From Spiroplasma endosymbiont of Clivina fossor (lineage in GTDB: Bacteria; Bacillota_I; Bacilli_A; Mycoplasmatales; Nriv7), in the NCBI RefSeq assembly GCF_964031115.1, contig NZ_OZ035006.1:1302001-1366000 (forward strand): DNA of 64,000 nt, written 5' to 3'. Positions 39,902 through 51,011 of this stretch are shown piece after piece (position 1 is the first letter of the stretch; each line of letters begins with the position of its first letter). Made by a program: the position numbers and the translations under genes. Under the pieces are notes generated by a model, which made no database searches, was not told the DNA's origin, and saw only the letters and a list, made by a program, of their open reading frames with translations.

Positions 39902-39935
39902 ATTGAAAAAATAAAACAATAAAGGAATTAAAATA

Positions 39936-40412
39936 ATGAAAATTTTAAACATAATAACTCTTTCAGGGCTAACGGTATCGCCAATAGTTAGCTGTTCTAA
40001 AAAAGCGAATGAATTAGTAGAACAAAAGAATAAAGTTTTTGATTTTAAAATCAAAAATTTAGAAAAAGTAGAATTTTGAATTTCAAATACAAAAATTGTA
40101 CGAGTTCAAATATATAAAAAAGATAATAGCAATTTAAATGAAAAATTACCAGAATTAAAAAATTTAAACAACTTTACTTTTCTATTTACACAAAAATTTC
40201 AAAATAATCAAGATAAACAAGAAAAAATTAGAAAATCAATAACTACACACAGAACAAAAATAGAAAATGAAGATGATAAATGAGTAATTAATAAAAAAAT
40301 AACAATCAAAGCACAAGGCACAGAGTTAAATGTTTGAACCAATAATAATCTTACAAAAGATTACTTTTTAGAAAATATAAATGATTTTGAAATTGAAATT
40401 GAAAATTCGTAA
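39936..40412 (+). CDS. Lipoprotein carrying the exchangeable domain of viral ORF1
   Basis: A 158-residue lipoprotein: signal peptide with lipobox (SPIVSC, Cys near residue 20), a short linker, then about 120 residues (VFDFKIKNLEKVEFWISNTK to INDFEIEIE) almost identical to residues 43-165 of ORF1 in viral copy B. It ends exactly where the conserved part of ORF1 begins. AAAGGA lies before the ATG. DNA upstream matches the region behind ORF1, so it may be virus-borne. Possible roles: host adhesin from which the virus took its domain, or a viral surface protein blocking superinfection. Both are inference. Confidence 0.75.
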
Positions 40413-40463
40413 TAACTAAATTTAAACACTGCTAAAATCACTACCTAAAGAAAGGTAATTTTC

Positions 40464-41784
40464 GGGACTGTACAATTAACTGTGTCTCTAAGTAATTAAC
40501 TTAAATTCACTCTGTCCTCAAATTTTATCATTAAATGTGAAATTGCACTACCCCAATTTTGAATTGGCATCGTTCATTTCTTAACCATATTTTGAAATGC
40601 TAAATAAAATATTTTAAAAACTGATGCGTCATTAGGAAAAATCTTTTTATTCTTAATGACTTTTCTTAATTGACTATTAACAGATTCAATCGCATTAGTT
40701 GTGTAAATAATTCTTCTAAATTCCTGAGGATATTCAAGAAAAATTATTAAATTATTTCAGTTATTTTTTCATGATTTAGTAATTTGTGGATACTTTTTAT
40801 TTCATTTTTCTGAAAAATGATCTAAAGCAATTAACGCTATTTCTTCATTAATTGCTGTATAAATTGATTTTAAATCATTAGCTACAAGTTTGCGATCTTT
40901 GTAAGGAACAAATTTTAAACTATTGCGAATTTGATGAACAATGCATAATTGATGCTGTGTTTTTGGGAAAACAGCTTCTATTGCATCAGACATCCCAGTT
41001 AAATTATCACTACAAGCAACAAGAATATCTTGTAACCCACGATTTTTCATTTCCGTAAGATTATTAAGTCAAAATTTGGCTCCCTCATTCTCACTAATTC
41101 ACATTCCTAAAATATCTTTTAAACCATCTAAATTAATTCCTAAGGCAAGATAAACTGCTTTATTTATTATTCGTTTATCTTGCTTTACTTTAACAACAAT
41201 ACAATCAAAATAAACAATCGGATAAATCTTCTCTAAAGGTTTAGTTTGTCACATTTTAACTTCTTCAATAACATCATCAGTTATTTGACTAATTAAACTT
41301 TCTGAAATTTCTGCTCCGTGATAGAATTCTTGCAATTGTGCTTTGATATCAGAAATTGTCATTCCTCTTGCATATAAAGAAATTACTTTTTGATCAAAGT
41401 TATCAAATCTTCTTTGTCTTTTTGGAATAATTACTGGTTCAAAAGTACTATTTCGATCTCTTGGTACATCAATTGCGATTGAACCATTTTTAGTAATAAT
41501 GGTTTTTTGTGTGTTGCCATTTCTTTTATTATGATTCTCATCAGTTTCAAGATAATCTTTAATTTCCGTATTTAACATTCGTTCAGTTAATTTTTTGGTA
41601 AATTCCTGAAAAATAGTATTGCCTTTAAATAAATCTTGTGGATTATCAATATTTTCTAAAAAATAATCAACAACTTTATCAATTGCGTCAGGTTCTTTTT
41701 TTATTTTTTTTGTCATTTTCTGCTCTCCTTCTTTTAAGTATAATTCAGAATGAATTATCGAGACACAGAATTTTGGACAGGCTC
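40464..41784 (-). mobile_element. IS256-family element (iv), intact
   Basis: A 1321-bp element with exact 8-bp duplication TAATTTTC at 40456-40463 and 41785-41792, inserted in non-coding DNA behind the lipoprotein gene. Confidence 0.93.
40496..41716 (-). CDS. IS256-family transposase (iv)
   Basis: 406 residues, open from ATG to TAA; same motifs as at 19211-20431. Confidence 0.92.
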
Positions 41785-41842
41785 TAATTTTCTATAATGA
41801 CAAGACCATTCAACTGAGCAACTTTTTATTTTTTCTATTTTG

Positions 41843-41881
41843 ACAAAATAAAAACCAGTAATTTTAATTAATTACTGGTTT
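41843..41881 (-). terminator. Rho-independent terminator of the propeller-protein gene
   Basis: AAACCAGTAATT pairs with AATTACTGGTTT; on the minus strand TTATTTTG follows. It lies about 105 bp behind the gene that ends at 41986. Confidence 0.75.
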
Positions 41882-42206
41882 AAATATTTTTCTTATTTTT
41901 ACAAGAAATCAAAAAATTAAACTTTTTATACTTGTTGTTAAATTGATTGCTCCTAAAATTAATAATAATTTTTTTCATATTATGTTTATCTATTTTTTAA
42001 ATATATATATGGTCCCTTAGAAGTTGCAAAATAAATTTTATTAGTTATTTTATCAATAAAACTATTTCAAATATCAATGCCTTCTAATGTGTCAATTTTT
42101 TTAACTGTTGGTGTTAAAGATTTTATTTTATTTTTTGACAATAAATAAATGTTACTATAATTAATAAAATAAACATTGTTTTTATTATCAATTAATATAT
42201 TTCTAG

Positions 42207-43527
42207 GAGCCTGTCCAAAATTCTGTGTCTCGATAATTCATTCTGAATTATACTTAAAAGAAGGAGAGCAGAAAATGACAAAAAAAATAAAAAAAGAACC
42301 TGACGCAATTGATAAAGTTGTTGATTATTTTTTAGAAAATATTGATAATCCACAAGATTTATTTAAAGGCAATACTATTTTTCAGGAATTTACCAAAAAA
42401 TTAACTGAACGAATGTTAAATACGGAAATTAAAGATTATCTTGAAACTGATGAGAATCATAATAAAAGAAATGGCAACACACAAAAAACCATTATTACTA
42501 AAAATGGTTCAATCGCAATTGATGTACCAAGAGATCGAAATAGTACTTTTGAACCAGTAATTATTCCGAAAAGACAAAGAAGATTTGATAACTTTGATCA
42601 AAAAGTAATTTCTTTATATGCAAGAGGAATGACAATTTCTGATATCAAAGCACAATTGCAAGAATTCTATCACGGAGCAGAAATTTCAGAAAGTTTAATT
42701 AGTCAAATAACTGATGATGTTATTGAAGAAGTTAAAATGTGACAAACTAAACCTTTAGAGAAGATTTATTCGATTGTTTATTTTGATTGTATTGTTGTTA
42801 AAGTAAAGCAAGATAAACGAATAATAAATAAAGCAGTTTATCTTGCCTTAGGAATTAATTTAGATGGTTTAAAAGATATTTTAGGAATGTGAATTAGTGA
42901 GAATGAGGGAGCCAAATTTTGACTTAATAATCTTACGGAAATGAAAAATCGTGGGTTACAAGATATTCTTGTTGCTTGTAGTGATAATTTAACTGGGATG
43001 TCTGATGCAATAGAAGCTGTTTTCCCAAAAACACAGCATCAATTATGCATTGTTCATCAAATTCGCAATAGTTTAAAATTTGTTCCTTACAAAGATCGCA
43101 AACTTGTAGCTAATGATTTAAAATCAATTTATACAGCAATTAATGAAGAAATAGCGTTAATTGCTTTAGATCATTTTTCTGAAAAATGAAATAAAAAGTA
43201 TCCACAAATTACTAAATCATGAAAAAATAACTGAAATAATTTAATAATTTTTCTTGAATATCCTCAGGAATTTAGAAGAATTATTTACACAACTAATGCG
43301 ATTGAATCTGTTAATAGTCAATTAAGAAAAGTCATTAAGAATAAAAAGATTTTTCCTAATGACGCATCAGTTTTTAAAATATTTTATTTAGCATTTCAAA
43401 ATATGGTTAAGAAATGAACGATGCCAATTCAAAATTGGGGTAGTGCAATTTCACATTTAATGATAAAATTTGAAGACAGAGTGAATTTAAGTTAATTACT
43501 TAGAGACACAGTTAATTGTACAGTCCC
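42207..43527 (+). mobile_element. IS256-family element (v), intact
   Basis: A 1321-bp element, duplication ATTTCTAG at 42199-42206 and 43528-43535. Facing IS256 (iv) at only 422 bp distance, in opposite orientation, forming a possible composite or inversion-prone pair. Confidence 0.95.
42275..43495 (+). CDS. IS256-family transposase (v)
   Basis: 406 residues, complete; same motifs as at 19211-20431. Confidence 0.93.
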
Positions 43528-45480
43528 ATTTCTAGTGCCTTGTATTCTATATATTTTTGTAAATTCTGTATTACTTTTTAATAAGTAAGTAAAATAATCT
43601 GTACCAAAGTACATATTATCATTGTTATCAACAACTATTGCATTAATATCTCGTCTATCTATTTGTGTAAATTTTTGAACTTCATTTGCTCCTTGTTTTA
43701 AAACATATACTCCATTATTATTACCACCATTTTGATATATTCCAAAATAAATATCACCTTTTTTATTAATAGCTAGAGTATTAACATCATCAGAATTTGT
43801 AAAAATTTGTTTAAAATTTATTTGCTCAGGCACGGTTGTTCCATTTTTCAATACATAAATATGACCACTACTTGTTCCAAAATAAATATCATTATTGTTT
43901 ATTATAATTGAGGTAACACGCTTCTCATTTATACCATTTATTTTGGTTGCGGTTGTTTCGTCTTCTTTTAAAATATAAACATTACCATCAAAATTATAAA
44001 GTAAACCAGTTGCAATATATATATTATCATTATTATCAACAACTATTGAATTAATATTTGTATTTGGTATTCCCATAATTTTAGTTTCTGTTGTTTCGCC
44101 TTGCTTTAAAACATAAATATTATAATTAACATCATTACTGTCACTTTTACTAAAATAAATATTTCCTTTACTACCAACGGCAATATTTCTAATATCAGAT
44201 TCTATATTGGTGAATTTTTCAATATAAGAATTATTACACATATTTCTTTGTACTCTATTTAAATTTTCTAAATTATTTGTTTGTGAATAATTAATTTTAC
44301 TTTTAATTTCTGAAGCCGAAGCGTTTCCAACAATGCCTGATATTTCGCTTCCCGCTATGGTTATTGTCCCTAATAATCCTAAGAGTTTTTTCATATTAAT
44401 TAAATCCCTTTCGTGAATTTTTACTAATTAATAAAATTTACTTAACAATTAACATCCTTTCTCCAAATCTTAGTCTGGAATTCTCTTACTTTGGAATTTC
44501 ATTATATACCAACAAACAAAAATTTTTACTTTTTTAGGTCATTAAATATGAAAAAATTTAATAAATTTACAAGTAACGGTTGATTATAATAAAAATAAAT
44601 TAACAAAAACAATTAATTAAATAGAAAGCAGGGTTACAAACAATGAAATATATTATCGCTGAAAACCAATTATCAGATTTAGAAGCACGCTTACAATGCT
44701 GATTAAAGAGTTTTTACCGAGGTAAAAACTATCATAAAACTAAAAAACGAATTAACAGTTATTTAAACCTATGCAAACAATTTTATACCGAAAAAAATAC
44801 TTTAAAATCATTAATTAAAAAACACTTCCACAATATTGATATAACTTTTTATCGCTGAGCTAAAAAAATTATTAATGGTTATTATACAAATGATTTTGAT
44901 AATTTAATAATTAAATCAACAAAACCATTAAAACCCCTTTATCAATTTAACATTAAGAGTCGTAAAAAAGTATGTGATTTATTTTACAAATACAAAAATA
45001 TCAAAGCTGGTGGTGTTTGGTCATTATATAATAATCTACTTAGAGGCGAGCATGACGCCCATAAATATGATTTACCAAGAAATATCAGAACATTTTATCG
45101 TTGAATTAAAAATGACCCTCGTTATGATAAAATTAGACAAAAAATTAAAGAAAACAAACGCTATTATCACCGTTATGAAGTAAAAGATATTGGATTAATA
45201 CAAATGGATGCTAAACACTTTCCCAAGTCAAAATATCCGGTAGAAAAAAATATGTATGTTTATGACTTTATTGATGAAAAGACAAGAATGGCATTTGGTT
45301 ATGTTTATGATAGTTTAGGAACTAATAATGCGATTAATGCTGTGCAAAGAGCAATATATGATTTTAAGAAGTTTGGAATAGAAGTTAAGCGAATTAGAAC
45401 CGATAATGCCCCTGAATTTACTACTACTAATTGAAGTAATAAAAATGAATATAAGATAAAAGAAAGACCTTTTAGTAAAT

Positions 45481-46548
45481 AGACTTCTTGCAAAATTAAT
45501 TTAAAATATAATTGAATTGTTGTTTTTAATAAAAAGGTGGAATTTAAATGAAATTTAAAAAAAATAATCAAATAAGTGATAAAAATTTTTTAAGATTAAC
45601 TGGTATTAAACATACTACTTTTAATAAAATGCTAGAAATTTTAAAAATAGAAGAATTAAAAAAGAGATTTCGTCGCGGAAGAACCAATAAATTATCATTA
45701 GAAAATCGTATTTTAATGACTTTAGAATATTGAAGAGAATATAGAACTTATTTTCATATTGCAAAAAGTTATGATATTAGTGAAAGTAGTTGTTATAGAA
45801 ATATCAAATGAATTGAAGACACTTTAATAAAACACCCTAATTTTCAACAACTTACTGGTCAAAAATCACTATTAAAAGATTATTTCAAAGATAAGACTGT
45901 TATAATTGATGTAACTGAAAGCCAAATCCAACGCCCAAAAAAAGACAAAAACAGCACTACTCAGGAAAAAAGAAAAAACACACAATAAAAACACAAGTTA
46001 TAATTGAAAAAGATAGTAAAAAAATTATTAGTTCTGATTTTTCTTATGGTAAAAACCATGACTTTAAAATTTTAAAAGATTCAAAAATTAAATTTTTACC
46101 AGAAACAACTGTTTTAGTGGATTTAGGTTATCAAGGCATACAAAAAATTAATCATAATGTTTTAATTCCTAAAAGAAAATCAAAGAAAAACCCTTTAAAT
46201 AAAGAAGAAAAGCAAAATAATGAGCGAATTTCAAAAATGAGAATTGTTATTGAAAATGTTTTTGCTATACTTAAAAAATTTAAAATTATTAGTGAAAAAT
46301 ATCGAAATCGTAGAAAAAGATTTGCTTTAAGATTTAATTTAATAGCTTCAATTTATAATTTACAACTATTAGTTTAAATATATTTGATAATTTAAAATTT
46401 CAGTCTTTTTTTATTGTAAATAATAATTTTTATTATGTTTTAATGACAAAATATTTGTAAAAATAATCTAAAAATTATTTTAATAACACTTTTATATTTA
46501 TTTTAAATTTAAAAATTATAATTATCATATTAATTTTGCAAGAAGTCT
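45481..46548 (+). mobile_element. IS5-family element, copy 5
   Basis: A 1068-bp copy between the second Asp and the Glu of the viral transposase; duplication AAT at 45478-45480 and 46549-46551; excision restores the frame. Confidence 0.92.
45548..46377 (+). CDS. IS5-family transposase, frameshifted (copy 5)
   Basis: Two frames joined by a -1 shift, as in copy 2. Confidence 0.85.
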
Positions 46549-46797
46549 AATATTTAAAAGATAATAAGATAATACATGAAACAACACCAATAAGGTCACC
46601 ACAAAGTAATGGTAAGATAGAAAGATTTCATAAGAATTATAATAATTTATTATTGTTAGATGATATCAAAAGATTTAATACTAATGAATTACAAATATAT
46701 TTAAATGAATATTATTACTTTTATAACTTTCAAAGGAATCATTGAACAATAAAAGACACACCATTCAATTTTTTAAATAAACTTTTAAAAACCTCTT

Positions 46798-46828
46798 GAA
46801 ACTAACATATGTCTGTGCTATAGTACAA
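46798..46828 (+). repeat. Right inverted repeat of the viral transposing unit
   Basis: Reading inward: TTGTACTATAGCACAGACAT and ATGTTAGTTTC. It resembles the left end at 60238-60276 (TTGTGTAAAGCACACACTTA, then TGTTAGTTTT). Directly outside is TTTTTCAGGAATTT (46829-46842), also found outside the left end. Confidence 0.7.
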
Positions 46829-47980
46829 TTTTTCAGGAATTTACCAAAAAATTAACTGAACGAATGTTAAATACGGAAATTAAAGATTATCTTGAAACTG
46901 ATGAGAATCATAATAAAAGAAATGGCAACACACAAAAAACCATTATTACTAAAAATGGTTCAATCGCAATTGATGTACCAAGAGATCGAAATAGTACTTT
47001 TGAACCAGTAATTATTCCGAAAAGACAAAGAAGATTTGATAACTTTGATCAAAAAGTAATTTCTTTATATGCAAGAGGAATGACAATTTCTGATATCAAA
47101 GCACAATTGCAAGAATTCTATCACGGAGCAGAAATTTCAGAAAGTTTAATTAGTCAAATAACTGATGATGTTATTGAAGAAGTTAAAATGTGACAAACTA
47201 AACCTTTAGAGAAGATTTATCCGATTGTTTATTTTGATTGTATTGTTGTTAAAGTAAAGCAAGATAAACGAATAATAAATAAAGCAGTTTATCTTGCCTT
47301 AGGAATTAATTTAGATGGTTTAAAAGATATTTTAGGAATGTGAATTAGTGAGAATGAGGGAGCCAAATTTTGACTTAATAATCTTACGGAAATGAAAAAT
47401 CGTGGGTTACAAGATATTCTTGTTGCTTGTAGTGATAATTTAACTGGGATGTCTGATGCAATAGAAGCTGTTTTCCCAAAAACACAGCATCAATTATGCA
47501 TTGTTCATCAAATTCGCAATAGTTTAAAATTTGTTCCTTACAAAGATCGCAAACTTGTAGCTAATGATTTAAAATCAATATTTATACAGCAATTAATGAA
47601 GAAATAGCGTTAATTGCTTTAGATCATTTGTCAGAAAAATGAAATAAAAAGTATCCACAAATTACTAAATCATGAAAAAATAACTGAAATAATTTAATAA
47701 TTTTTCTTGAATATCCTCAGGAATTTAGAAGAATTATTTACACAACTAATGCGATTGAATCTGTTAATAGTCAATTAAGAAAAGTCATTAAGAATAAAAA
47801 GATTTTTCCTAATGACGCATCAGTTTTTAAAATATTTTATTTAGCATTTCAAAATATGGTTAAGAAATGAACGATGCCAATTCAAAATTGGGGTAGTGCA
47901 ATTTCACATTTAATGATAAAATTTGAAGACAGAGTGAATTTAAGTTAATTACTTAGAAACACAGTTAATTGTACAGTCCC
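46829..47980 (+). pseudogene. IS256 transposase, 5'-truncated and frameshifted (vi)
   Basis: Starts inside the transposase at [12 protein letters not shown]; the first about 45 codons are missing because the viral unit is inserted there. Two extra bases near 47579 break the frame. The terminal repeat CAGTCCC is present at the right. The missing 5' portion matches the fragment at 60277-60465. Confidence 0.85.
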
Positions 47981-47984
47981 TGAA

Positions 47985-48916
47985 TTTTTTTTAAGGCTTC
48001 TTTAAGACTAGATTGTAATTTACTGATTTTATTTTTAAGTTACGATAACTAGCTTCAGGATTAATTGTTGTTTTAGTTACACATAAAGTAGAATTTGTTT
48101 GTTTTGCTACTAAAAAATATAATTTTTGCATATCAGAAGTAATAATTGAATTTTCGTTAATTAATTCTTTGTTCATATTTTCAATAACTCATTGTTTTTG
48201 TAAACGTTTGGTGTTTGTGGATTTAACATAAATATTGTTATTATTATCAATTGCCATTTGAATACAGCATTTAGTATTAGTTGCGAATGGGTCAAGGTGA
48301 ATTCTTCGTGAATCAGTTTTATATTTGAAATTTCCTTTATGGATTTCTTTAATAAATGTTTCATCAATTTCAATGATGTCACTAAGTTTCTTAAAGTATT
48401 TTTGAGTTTTTGCTAATTGTTTTGATTTCATTAATTTTTGACGATTATATCAAGCAGTTTTTAATGTAGTTTTAATAAAACGAGAAATTGTTTTACTAGA
48501 TTGCCCCAGCAATGAAATTTGAATCAATAAATTTCATTGTTCATAATTTAAATGACTTCAATAAATAAAATGATTACGAAAAGCGTCAAAACTTGCACGG
48601 CAATTTTTACATAAATATTTTTGTTTTCCTTCTGAATTATGTCCATTTTTAACGCAATGGTAAGATTCACATTTAGGGCATTTAATACCTTGCGCTCTAA
48701 ATTTTTGATCAATTTCATTTAACCGTTTTTGTTTTTTTATTAATTCTGCTTGTTGTTTGACTTTTTCATAAAATTCTAAAAATTGATCATCTGTTAAAGT
48801 ATTTACTAGTTCTTGAATTATTTTTTCCATAATTATTATCCACCTCTATCATATTAAAAATATACCTAAAATTAAGTATATTCAATAAATATCAAGAGTT
48901 TTCGACAAAATTAAAA
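47985..48916 (-). pseudogene. IS1595-like element, 3'-truncated mosaic (copy d)
   Basis: Right end and transposase start (48830) are intact, but the C-terminal part stops near 47990 and two extra bases near 48032 shift the frame. A tract at about 48363-48420 (KTQKYFKKLSDIIEIDETF) matches the diverged element at 51263-52186 rather than the main IS, which points to gene conversion between the two. Confidence 0.8.
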
Positions 48917-49618
48917 ATTATTTTTACTCTTTTTAATTGGCAATAATGTATTTTTATGAACATTTTGCAAACCTTGATATCCTGAATCGGCAATTAATTC
49001 TAATTTTGGATTTATAAGTGTATTTGATTTTAAAAATAACTTATAATCATGAGTACTGCCATAACAAAAATCTACTGAAATAATTTTATTGTTAAATAAA
49101 TCAATAATTATTTGCGATTTTAATGAATGTTGCCTTTTCTTACCAGAAAATAATAATTTTAGTTTTTTTTAATTCTTTCAATTGGAATTTCTGTAGCATC
49201 AATTGCTAATAAATTATTAGTAGTACCCTTATTTTCTAATAATATCTTTTTGCCAGGTATATGAAAGTGACTATTTTTTATTAGAGTATTTTCAACTCAA
49301 AAGATATTACGAATACAACTAACATGACTAATATTATATTTTTTTGCAATAATACGATATGTACTATATTCTTTTCAGTATTCTAAAGTCATAAGTAATC
49401 TTTGCTCTATTGATAATTTATTTGGTCTACCACCAATTTGTTTTTGTTTAGCTTCACCTTCTTTTAAAATTTCTACCATTTTCATGAAAGTTTTATATTT
49501 TATGCCTATTAAACTATAAAATTCGTTTTCGTCTTTGTATTTATCTAACATTTGTACTTCACCTAGGAAATAATATTATCAAAATAGTAGATAAAATTAA
49601 AGGTTATGTACCAAGTCT
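48917..49618 (-). pseudogene. Diverged IS5-family element, truncated
   Basis: The transposase starts at 49551 (MLDKYKDENEFYSLIGIKYK) and follows the same two-frame layout as the main IS5, with IDATEIP, then ADSGYQG in the shifted frame. It ends at the IS1595 border (48917), so the catalytic Glu is gone. The outer end AGACTTGGTACATAACC resembles AGACTTCTTGC of the main element. It was inserted in a viral p108 gene after codon 34 (ATT). Confidence 0.78.
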
Positions 49619-50235
49619 ATTAAATCATGGAATTTTTGGTGCTTTAATAAGCATTGCGTTTTGTGTTTCTTTTAAAAGATATTTCTTAGTATTTAAGAAA
49701 ATGTTTTCAATGTTTTTCATAATAAATTACCTTTCTTATTTGTTATAAACTAAGTTATATTAACTAAGTTAGTTAACTTAGTTTTTTAAACACTTATATA
49801 TCGCAGATTTAAGTGTTTAACAAGCTTTGTTAGTAAATTTTGTTTTTTTTTTTTTATTAGATAAAGATTTAAATAATTTTAAACTTAGCATACCCCTATA
49901 TTAGAAATTTCTACACTTTAACATCCGCATCCTGCCCTTGGAACTAATTTAATAGCGTGTATATTTTTAGGAAATCCACCCATTCATTTTTTATTGCAAA
50001 ACGAAACAAATTGCTATAGTTAATAGGGTGTTATCTATTAACTGGTAAGACTTCTTTTGGTTATGGCGACCACCCACAATTTATCGTGTTTTAATACATA
50101 CCAACATTATTAACTCACTTGTATTTAATTTTCAAAGAACAAATTTTAACACCTTATAAAATAAAAAGACAATCATTGCTGACTGTCTTAATACTTATTC
50201 AAATCTTTACCTACCTAACAAAACTTTATGCGCCC
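49619..50235 (-). other. SpV1-type fragment: p108 start and intergenic region
   Basis: Minus-strand counterpart of 317-930: the first 34 codons of p108 (ATG 49720), leader hairpins, G-rich block and terminator, ending at GGGCGCATAAAG (50235). No gene product is possible. Confidence 0.8.
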
Positions 50236-50296
50236 AAATAATTAACAGCCAATAAATCCTTTAAATAAAAAAATGTTAATAAATAATTTTACAAAA

Positions 50297-50333
50297 ATGT
50301 TGATAAAAATTATTTTTTAAATTCTATCAACAT
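50297..50333 (-). terminator. Terminator of the deoxyribosyltransferase gene
   Basis: On the minus strand ATGTTGATA pairs with TATCAACAT and is followed by TTTTTG. It lies 45 bp behind the stop at 50378. Confidence 0.65.
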
Positions 50334-50377
50334 TGCTTCTTCATTTGTAAAAAGAATTAAAAATTTATTTCTTTTTA

Positions 50378-50872
50378 CTATTTTAAAATTCCTTCAATTT
50401 CTTTAATTTTATTAATTGCTTCTTGAAAATTTTTAACCTTAAAAATTTTCTTTTTACTAATATCATTGTATTGTAAACTACCTGATATCATCTCATTAAT
50501 ACCATATCCAGGAATTTCCGCAACATCAATATTTGATTGATACAACCTAAAATCACTATAAACACATATTAAATATTTTTCTTCGTGCAAACATTGTTCA
50601 AAGGCAAAACCATATTCCATATATGTCCCACTATCACGGCCATCAATATCAAATATTACATATTTTGACCTTTTAATTTCTTCATAATCTTTTTTAAATA
50701 TCTCGTTATTTTTTGGCGTAGCATTTTCACTATTAAAACTAAATTCAATTGGATTTAAAATTTCAAAATTACTACCTAATTGCTTTCTTAAATTTATTCC
50801 TTCTGCTCTTCGCTGATTTTGTTCTGCTTCACTAAATAATGGTCCCGCATTATAAACAAATATTTTTTTCAT
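50378..50872 (-). CDS. Nucleoside 2-deoxyribosyltransferase family protein
   Basis: A 164-residue protein. Family features: YNAGPLFSEAEQNQRR at the N-terminus (the phosphate/sugar-binding loop), FDIDGRDSGTYMEYGFAF with the catalytic Asp-x-Asp and Glu residues. These enzymes swap bases between deoxynucleosides and suit an organism relying on salvage, like deoD and the nucleoside transporter in this window. AAAGGGA precedes the ATG. Two palindromes lie at its promoter. Confidence 0.88.
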   Translation of the reverse strand: MKKIFVYNAGPLFSEAEQNQRRAEGINLRKQLGSNFEILNPIEFSFNSENATPKNNEIFKKDYEEIKRSKYVIFDIDGRDSGTYMEYGFAFEQCLHEEKYLICVYSDFRLYQSNIDVAEIPGYGINEMISGSLQYNDISKKKIFKVKNFQEAINKIKEIEGILK

Positions 50873-50904
50873 TCCGATTGTCCCTTTCCAAACACTTATC
50901 TTTT

Positions 50905-50974
50905 AATATCTCTACGAAAGTGGTACCTCTTTCGTAAAGATATTATATTTAAAATATTGCTGGCAAAGTTGCCA
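50905..50974 (-). promoter_or_regulatory. Promoter region with two palindromes
   Basis: A 40-bp near-perfect palindrome (50905-50944) centred on GGTACC has arms AATATCT, TACGAAAG and two mismatched pairs. TATAAT for the minus strand lies at 50942-50947, overlapping its edge. A second perfect palindrome, TGGCAAAGTTGCCA, is at 50961-50974 where a -35 would be. Together they look like operator sites or a leader hairpin controlling the deoxyribosyltransferase. Confidence 0.55.
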
Positions 50975-51011
50975 ATTTATGAACAAAAATTCCAAAATTA
51001 TTATTTAATTT

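Larger units (their letters stand above)
41986..44394 (-). pseudogene. Secreted propeller-like protein, cut by IS256
   Basis: Joining 44394-43528 to 42198-41986 restores an unbroken 359-residue protein. It has a signal peptide (MKKLLGLLGTITIAG, probable cleavage after NASA) and at least five repeats of about 45-50 residues with the pattern I.SIVVDNNDNIYIAT followed by VYVLK, the rhythm of beta-propeller blades. IS256 (v) interrupts it after codon 289 with duplication ATTTCTAG; the frame now ends in the element. A surface or secreted role is inferred. AAAGGGA precedes the ATG, and an extended -10 (TATAAT on the minus strand near 44503) lies upstream. Confidence 0.8.
44643..46805 (+). pseudogene. 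Viral-type rve (IS481/IS30-like) transposase, cut by IS5
   Basis: Removing IS5 copy 5 and one AAT joins two parts into an open 363-residue protein. The N-terminal half is a basic region with helix-turn-helix character (FYRWAKKIINGYY, FYRWIKND). The integrase core shows QMDAKHF (first Asp), RTDNAPEF (second Asp) and, behind the IS, SPQSNGKIERFHKNY (catalytic Glu). SpV1 viruses are known to carry IS-type transposases (IS30/IS3 families in the literature); the end features here fit IS481 better. The stop lies inside the right inverted repeat. Confidence 0.8.

Noticed and set aside
38831-39904. ATT on both sides of IS5 copy 4 as proof of simple insertion
   Set aside because: All copies have ATT or AAT at their edges, and copy 6 shows the same flanks at a proven recombinant junction, so the match has no evidential weight.
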